64,000 bases of DNA from Nonomuraea solani. GTDB lineage: Bacteria; Actinomycetota; Actinomycetes; Streptosporangiales; Streptosporangiaceae. This document shows positions 59,403-64,000 of this stretch, piece by piece (the first letter of the stretch is position 1; every line of letters starts with the position of its first letter). The notes beneath the pieces are model-generated. The model saw nothing but the letters and a program-made list of their open reading frames with translations. It did no database searches and had not been told where the DNA came from. Location: assembly GCF_900108335.1 (NCBI RefSeq), contig NZ_FNVT01000022.1, positions 124,001 through 188,000 of the forward strand, given 5' to 3'. The position numbers were made by a program, and so were the translations under genes.

Positions 59403-60364
59403 GACCGATGAGCGTACAGGCCCAGGGCCCGCTCGGCCTCGCCCCGCACGGTCTCGGCCATCTCCGGCGGCGAGACGACCCGGCCGGTGTCGCCCAGGCG
59501 CAGCGCCAGCTTGAGTATCCAGTCCTCGTCGCGGGCCCGCAGCGCCACCCGCAGCCGCCCTTCGCCCAGCTCGGTGACCTGCTCGCACGGGTAGTACTCG
59601 GCCACCCACCGCCCGGCCGCGCTGAGCTCCAGCTCGACCAGCTCGTCGGTCGGGGAGGGCCGGAAGACGCCCCGGGTGACGTCGATGGGCTCGGCCTCGG
59701 CGGGCGGGTCGGCGGGCACGTCGAGCACGTCGACGCCGAGCACCCGGTCGAGCCGGAACAGCCGCATCGCCTCGGCCCGGTAGCACCAGCCCTCCAGGTA
59801 GGCGCGGCCGTCGACGACCACGAGCCGCATGGGGTCGACCTCGCGCGGCGTCACCTCGTCGCGGCCGGGCACGTAGTAGCGCAGCGACAGCCGGCGGCCC
59901 CTGGTGAGGCCCTCGCGCACGCGCGGCAGGGCGTCGGGGGCGGCGTCCACGTCGACGGCGACCTGGCTGCTGACGGTGGCGGCGCCCTCGCCCGCGGCCC
60001 GCTCCAGCTTGGCCATCACGCGCGGCAGCGCGTCGCCGGGCACCTCGGCCAGCTCGGGGGTGGCGGCCAGCATCCGCAGCGCGACCAGCAGCGCGCTGGC
60101 CTCGTCGATGCCGAGCCGCAGCGGCCTGCCGATGGTGTCGGCGTTGTCGATGATGATCTCGCCGCCGTCCCAGGAGACGTCGATGAGGTCGCCGGGGGTG
60201 TGGCCGGGCAGCCCGCACATCCACACGAGCTGCAGGTCGTCGATGAGCTGCTTCTCGCTCAGCCCGAACACGGCCGCGACCTCGTCCACCTGCGCCCCGG
60301 GATGGGACATCAGGTACGGCACCAGCGCCAGCAACCGCGGCAACCGGTCAGCGGACCCGCTCAT
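59399..60364 (-). CDS. pafC: WYL-domain regulator PafC
   Basis: The protein has 321 residues. The N-terminal winged helix (PRLLALVPYLMSHPGAQVDEVAAVFGLSEKQL, position about 9-40) is followed by a WYL domain with RGRRLSLRYYVPGRD and VDGRAYLEGWCYRAEAMRLFRLDRV, and a WCX C-terminal domain. PafB and PafC form the activator of the LexA/RecA-independent DNA-damage response in mycobacteria. ATG 60364 lies 72 bp after pafB. Confidence 0.93.
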   Translation of the reverse strand: MSGSADRLPRLLALVPYLMSHPGAQVDEVAAVFGLSEKQLIDDLQLVWMCGLPGHTPGDLIDVSWDGGEIIIDNADTIGRPLRLGIDEASALLVALRMLAATPELAEVPGDALPRVMAKLERAAGEGAATVSSQVAVDVDAAPDALPRVREGLTRGRRLSLRYYVPGRDEVTPREVDPMRLVVVDGRAYLEGWCYRAEAMRLFRLDRVLGVDVLDVPADPPAEAEPIDVTRGVFRPSPTDELVELELSAAGRWVAEYYPCEQVTELGEGRLRVALRARDEDWILKLALRLGDTGRVVSPPEMAETVRGEAERALGLYAHRS

Positions 60365-60436
60365 GCGCCCTCCTTCGCCGGCCGCATGAGCGGACCACCG
60401 CCGTGTCTGATGGTTCGCGTCTGATGGTTCGCTCCC

Positions 60437-61387
60437 TCACGCCATGGCCCCCTTCAGTCTGCGGATGACGGCCTCGCGGGCGTCCGGCGGCTCGACGACC
60501 TCGACGTCGGCGCCGAGGCTGGCCATCCAGCCGGCCAGCCGCTCGGGGTCGGAGAAGGGCAGCTCGGCCTCGTCCCACCCGTCGGTGCCCGTACGCACGG
60601 CGCTGGACAGTTGCCGCAGCCCCTCGCACGCCCCCTGGCGTACGCGGACGACCGCGACCCTGGCCTCCAGCGGCTCGTCGGGGAAGCCCACCATGGCCCG
60701 CAGGTCGAGGCCCTCGGGCACCTCGACCGCGCCCGGCCGGCCCACCGCGGTGACCTGCCCGCTGATGCGGCTGAGCCGGAACGCCCGCGGCGCGTTCCTG
60801 TCGCGGTCGTAGGCCGCGAGGTACCAGCGGCCGCGCCGGCTCACCACGCCCCACGGCTCCACTGTGCGGGCGCGTACGTTCTCGCTGCCCGAGGCCCGGT
60901 AGTCGAAGCGCACCACGCGCCGGTCGCGCACGGCATCCCACAGCGCGGGGAAGGCGGGGTCGCGGGTGTCGACGCGCAGCTCCAGCGCCCCGGTGCCGAC
61001 GGGCTGGTCGGTGGCCACGCCGCCGGCGCGCAGCTTCAGCAGCGCCCCGGAGGCGGCCTCGGCGAGGCTGGCGCGCTGCCACACCTGCGCGGCCAGGCCC
61101 AGCACGGCGGCCTCGTCGGGTTCGAGGGTGATCTCGGGCAGCTCGTACGACTCCCGCTCGATCCGGTAGCCCGGCTCGTCCTCCCACGGGTCGCGGACCA
61201 CGTCGATGGGGATGCCGATCTCGCGCAGCTCGTTCTTGTCCCGCTCGAACATCCGCTGGAACGCCTCGTCGCCATCACGGTCGTATCCGGGCACGGCCTG
61301 GCGGATCTGCTCCGCCGACAGCGGGCGCCGCGTGGCGAGCAGGCAGATCACCAGATTGAGCAACCGTTCCGTCTTCCGGCGCGACAT
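60437..61387 (-). CDS. pafB: WYL-domain regulator PafB
   Basis: The protein has 316 residues: winged helix (MSRRKTERLLNLVICLLATRRPLSAEQIRQAV, about 1-32, position only), WYL domain with DRRVVRFDYRASGSE and SRRGRWYLAAYDRDRNAPRAFRLSR, and a WCX end. ATG 61387 is chosen; GGAGGAG lies 8 bases upstream, and a GTG three codons earlier would be too close to it. It is the first gene of the pafB-pafC-tatA-tatC-dagK-helY operon. The Pup ligase gene pafA, next to pafB in mycobacteria, is not present here. Confidence 0.93.
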   Translation of the reverse strand: MSRRKTERLLNLVICLLATRRPLSAEQIRQAVPGYDRDGDEAFQRMFERDKNELREIGIPIDVVRDPWEDEPGYRIERESYELPEITLEPDEAAVLGLAAQVWQRASLAEAASGALLKLRAGGVATDQPVGTGALELRVDTRDPAFPALWDAVRDRRVVRFDYRASGSENVRARTVEPWGVVSRRGRWYLAAYDRDRNAPRAFRLSRISGQVTAVGRPGAVEVPEGLDLRAMVGFPDEPLEARVAVVRVRQGACEGLRQLSSAVRTGTDGWDEAELPFSDPERLAGWMASLGADVEVVEPPDAREAVIRRLKGAMA

Positions 61388-61425
61388 CTGCCTCACTCCT
61401 CCTTCATCGACGCTACCCTGCCCCC

Positions 61426-62493
61426 GTGATCAGATGGCGCAAGGGCGAGGTCGTACGGATCCGGCGCGAGTGGCCGGGAGCGGTGGAACTGGACGTCGCC
61501 GTCCCCGAGGGGGAGTGCCGGGCGCTGGCCTATCCGCCGTTGGTCGGACGCCCGGAACCCGGTGACGAGGTGCTGCTCAACACGACCGCGCTCGCAATGG
61601 GTCTCGGTACGGGAGGTTACGCCATGGTGGTGGCCGTCCCGAACCGTTTGCCGCAAGATCCGGCGGGTCCGGGGCACCTGGTGAAGGCCCGGTATACACC
61701 GCTGCAGGCCACGGTGCAGGGTGCCGACGAGCAGGATACCCCTTATCACGAGCGCCTGCGCGAGGCCGACTCCCTCGACGGGATGCCGGTGATCGTGGCC
61801 GATCTGCACTCGGCGCTGCCGCCGATCCTGTGCGGGCTCTACGCCGATCGCCCTGGTCTGCGGGTCGCGTACGTGATGCTGGACGGCGGCGCGCTGCCCG
61901 CCTGGTTCTCGATGGCGGCGGCCCGGCTGCGCGAGATCGGCTGGCTGGCGGGCGTGGTCACGGTCGGCCAGTCCTTCGGCGGCGACCTGGAGGCGGTCAC
62001 CGCCCACACGGGCCTGCTGGCGGCCAGGCACGTGCTGGAGGCCGACGTGGCGATCGTCACCCAGGGGCCCGGCAACCTGGGCACGGGCACCAAATGGGGC
62101 TTCTCAGGCGTCTCGGCGGGCGAGGCGGTCAACGCGGCGGGCGTCCTGCTGGGGCGGCCGGTGGCGGCGCTGCGGGTCAGCGAGGGCGACCTGCGGGAGC
62201 GCCATTACGGCGTCTCGCACCACTCGCTGACCGCCTATGGCCGGGTCGCGCTGACCCCGGCCGACGTGCCGGTGCCGGAGCTGCCGGGCGAGTTCGGGGA
62301 GCGGGTCAGGGACCAGGCCGAGCTGCTGGCCGTACGGCACCGCCTGGTCTCGGTCCCGGTGGACGGCCTGCACGAGGCGCTGCGGGAGTCGCCGGTCAGG
62401 CTGTCCACGATGGGCAGGGGGCTGGAGGAGGACCTGGCCTATTTCCTGGCCTCGGCGGCGGCGGGCAGGCTGACGGCCTCGCTGCTGGAGTAG
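61426..62493 (+). CDS. DUF3866 family protein
   Basis: The protein has 355 residues. The DUF3866 family is found in actinobacteria beside the proteasome/Paf/Tat region. Notable stretches are LLNTTALAMGLGTGGYAMVVA, YVMLDGGALPAWFSMA, TVGQSFGGDLEAVT and IVTQGPGNLGTGTKWGFSG. The Gly-rich loops look like a binding site for a nucleotide or small anion, but no activity is known. GTG 61426 has no clear ribosome binding site. Divergent from pafB with 38 bp between, so they share a control region. Confidence 0.85.
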   Translation: MIRWRKGEVVRIRREWPGAVELDVAVPEGECRALAYPPLVGRPEPGDEVLLNTTALAMGLGTGGYAMVVAVPNRLPQDPAGPGHLVKARYTPLQATVQGADEQDTPYHERLREADSLDGMPVIVADLHSALPPILCGLYADRPGLRVAYVMLDGGALPAWFSMAAARLREIGWLAGVVTVGQSFGGDLEAVTAHTGLLAARHVLEADVAIVTQGPGNLGTGTKWGFSGVSAGEAVNAAGVLLGRPVAALRVSEGDLRERHYGVSHHSLTAYGRVALTPADVPVPELPGEFGERVRDQAELLAVRHRLVSVPVDGLHEALRESPVRLSTMGRGLEEDLAYFLASAAAGRLTASLLE

Positions 62494-62918
62494 CTGTCCT
62501 TGAAGGTGAACGCCCGCGGGCTCGGCCCTTCCGCCCGCAGGAGCTCCAGCCGCCGCATGCCCTCGGCCAGCGACGGGATGTGTCCCTCGGGGACCCACCA
62601 CATCACCATGTACGGCTCCGCGAGGCGCAGGAACCACTCCCTGCGCCGGCGCAGCACCTCCAGGTGGTCACTGCGGTAGGTGTAGTTCCACAGCGCGTCG
62701 AGCGACTCCCAGACGGAGAAGTTGATCAGCAGGTGGTCGCCGTAGTCGTGGATCACGGTGGCGGTCGGGTCGGTCTCGCTCTCCTTCAGCCGCCACACGA
62801 ACCCGGGGGCCTCATCGGCGACGGCGTTGATGGGCCCCAGCAAGGCGACGAACTCGGCGATCTCGGGGCTGTCGATGGGCGCGCGCAGGTGGGCGACGTT
62901 GAGCTCGGCGAGGTGCAT
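62439..62918 (-). CDS. DUF3291 family protein
   Basis: The protein has 159 residues. MHLAELNVAHLRAPIDSPEIAEF, then FVWRLKESETDPTA, LINFSVWESLDALWNYTYRS and MVMWWVPEGHIPSLAEGM are typical of DUF3291, which has a dimeric ferredoxin-like (ABM/heme-degrading-like) fold. No enzyme activity is established. ATG 62918 matches the family start; GTG 62930 would add four residues. It lies 16 bp after the SufR-like regulator and is co-transcribed with it. Its end overlaps the convergent DUF3866 gene by 55 bp. Confidence 0.85.
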   Translation of the reverse strand: MHLAELNVAHLRAPIDSPEIAEFVALLGPINAVADEAPGFVWRLKESETDPTATVIHDYGDHLLINFSVWESLDALWNYTYRSDHLEVLRRRREWFLRLAEPYMVMWWVPEGHIPSLAEGMRRLELLRAEGPSPRAFTFKDSYSSSEAVSLPAAAEARK

Positions 62919-62934
62919 GGGGTTCAGCACACCA

Positions 62935-63591
62935 TCACTCGCCTTCTATGTCAATGTTTGTTTGCTTTAGAGAGACGCAGCACTCCCCCGGCCGCGGATC
63001 CAGCCGCGCCCTGGCCGGATCGTCGCCGAGCCCCTCCAGCAGCCCCTGGCACAGGGCCAGGTTCATGGAACACACCAGCAGCGGCTGCTCCGTGGCCAGC
63101 ACGTGGAAGGGGCAGTTGCGCAGCCGCAGCGCGCCGTCCTCCTCGTAGGGCTCGTAGCCGCGCTCGCTCAGCACGTCCTCGGCCCGCTCGCCGGGATGCT
63201 TCCTCGCCAGCCGGGCGCCCGCGCCGCGCGCCGCCTCCTCGGCCTGCTCCTCGGCGCCGAGCAGGTCCACCACGCCGGCCAGGACCGAGGCGAGGGCGAC
63301 GTAGTCGCGCGGCGGCAGGCTGACCGACCGCTCGCCCCTGGCCCTGCGGTAGATCTTGGCGGGCCGGCCGCTGCCCGGGCCCTTCTTCTCCTGGGGCCGG
63401 AAGCCGCTCTCCAGCAGCCCGGCCTCGACCAGTTTGTCGAGGTGGTGCCCGGCCAGCGTCCTGGACACGCCCGCCGCCTCGGCGGCCTCCCCGCGGCCCA
63501 CGTCGCCGCCGTGGGAGGCGACGACGTCGTAGAGGCTGCGGCGGACGGGGTCGTGCAACAGGGCCAGCGCCTCGAGGTCGTCGCTACTCAC
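62935..63591 (-). CDS. ArsR/SufR-like winged-helix regulator with C-terminal cysteines
   Basis: The protein has 218 residues. The N-terminal winged helix (residues 5-80) has DPVRRSLYDVVASHGG and GVSRTLAGHHLDKLVEAGLL. The C-terminal half has NCPFHVLA, LVCSMNLALC and PGECCVSL, the cysteine arrangement of COG2345/SufR-type proteins that hold an Fe-S cluster. In that family loss of the cluster changes DNA binding. No suf gene is beside it; the DUF3291 gene follows. GTG 63591 has no ribosome binding site. Confidence 0.85.
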   Translation of the reverse strand: MSSDDLEALALLHDPVRRSLYDVVASHGGDVGRGEAAEAAGVSRTLAGHHLDKLVEAGLLESGFRPQEKKGPGSGRPAKIYRRARGERSVSLPPRDYVALASVLAGVVDLLGAEEQAEEAARGAGARLARKHPGERAEDVLSERGYEPYEEDGALRLRNCPFHVLATEQPLLVCSMNLALCQGLLEGLGDDPARARLDPRPGECCVSLKQTNIDIEGE

Positions 63592-63600
63592 AGCGGGAGT

Positions 63601-63960
63601 CTATGAAAGCTTGCGCTCCACGTGCTCGTACAGGCAGGCGCGGGAGGGCTTGCGGGTGATGCCGCCGTATTTGCGCCAGCACGCGCCCTTCTTCAGCACG
63701 TTGATGTCGATCCACTCCGGCGCCCCGTATTTCCGGTGCACGGCCTTGGCGTTGCGCAGCAGCCTGGCGGCCACCTTGCGGCCCTGCGCGGACGACGAGG
63801 CGGCGGCGTTGACCCAGGTCACCCCGACGTCGCCGCCGAGGAAGCAGGGTTTGACGCCCTTGCAGAACGGCGGATTGGCGGCTTGTGCGGCGGGCGCGAG
63901 GCCGAGCAGGAGCGTTAACGCGGAAGCGGTGACAAGGAACGTGCGCATCATGGGACTCAT
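63601..63960 (-). CDS. Small secreted protein, 119 residues
   Basis: The signal peptide (MRTFLVTASALTLLLGLAPAAQA) has a clear A-Q-A cleavage site, followed by about 90 residues with four cysteines (FCKGVKPC, GACWRK, RACLYEH). The mature part is basic. I do not recognise the domain. Three ATGs compete (63960, 63951, 63948); the signal begins at the last ones. It lies 9 bp upstream of the SufR-like gene's GTG on the same strand, which suggests co-transcription. Confidence 0.7.
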   Translation of the reverse strand: MSPMMRTFLVTASALTLLLGLAPAAQAANPPFCKGVKPCFLGGDVGVTWVNAAASSSAQGRKVAARLLRNAKAVHRKYGAPEWIDINVLKKGACWRKYGGITRKPSRACLYEHVERKLS

Positions 63961-63971
63961 CCTGCCGCAGG

Positions 63972-64000
63972 TCAGTAGGTGGCGATCAGGTCCACGACGA
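63972..64000 (-). CDS. 3' end of a gene entering from the right edge
   Basis: The last codons VVDLIATY and a TGA (63974-63972) can be read on the minus strand up to the window end, with G/C third positions. The fragment is too short to name; it is 12 bp before the secreted-protein gene on the same strand. Confidence 0.35.

Overview
The window is 64 kb of high-GC DNA from an actinomycete. Evidence for this is the strong G/C preference at third codon positions, a 1092-residue SARP regulator, PafB/PafC next to tatA/tatC and a HelY-type helicase, an IdeR-type iron box, frequent GTG/TTG starts and many ATGA-type overlaps. The gene style fits a filamentous actinomycete such as the Streptosporangiaceae, but no rRNA or housekeeping marker fixes the genus. 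I saw no rRNA or tRNA gene, CRISPR array or insertion sequence.

Left part (1-25.8 kb): the 3' end of a type I PKS (AT-DH-KR-ACP visible, KS off the left edge) overlaps an O-methyltransferase, a second methyltransferase, an MFS exporter and an SDR, forming one tailoring and export operon. A convergent atypical SDR, an S9 peptidase, a large SARP regulator, two GNAT enzymes and a TetR/VOC pair follow. Positions 16.8-21.1 kb hold a catabolic unit: CaiB-type CoA-transferase, CitE-type lyase, TRAP-type DctM permease and a 75-residue membrane protein, divergent from a GntR regulator across a palindromic operator. Then come an Scr1-like HTH regulator, an unknown protein with a HAD phosphatase, an inositol-phosphatase family enzyme, a HutC-type GntR regulator and a DedA protein.

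Centre (26.1-36.9 kb): one nine-gene operon behind a good promoter. It encodes a GH127 beta-L-arabinofuranosidase without a signal peptide, a complete Dpp/Opp-type peptide ABC importer, a proline-iminopeptidase-like S33 hydrolase, an aminopeptidase-P-like M24 peptidase and a DapA-family lyase/deaminase. Together these suggest uptake and breakdown of arabinosylated hydroxyproline-rich (extensin-type) peptides. This is the most interesting system in the window. A GH36 alpha-galactosidase at 42.9-45.0 kb could add removal of the other extensin sugar.

37.7-42.9 kb: a small lipoprotein gene, a gene remnant, and a four-gene operon of a solute-binding-like protein, TelA, a lipoprotein fusing a solute-binding domain to a VWA domain, and an XpaC-like membrane protein. 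The first gene contains a short AT-rich stretch with a TTA codon.

Right part (45-64 kb): an iron-box-controlled siderophore-interacting protein, an unknown membrane-anchored protein, two TetR regulators, a STAS protein, a short RNB-type ribonuclease, an ABC exporter divergent from an erythromycin-esterase homologue, and the conserved cluster pafB-pafC-(51-residue membrane protein)-tatA-tatC-dagK-helY. At the edge are a DUF3866 protein, a DUF3291 protein behind a SufR-like regulator, a small secreted protein and the last codons of another gene. Two gene remnants, a 54-bp duplication and several convergent overlaps of 44-57 bp show local rearrangement.
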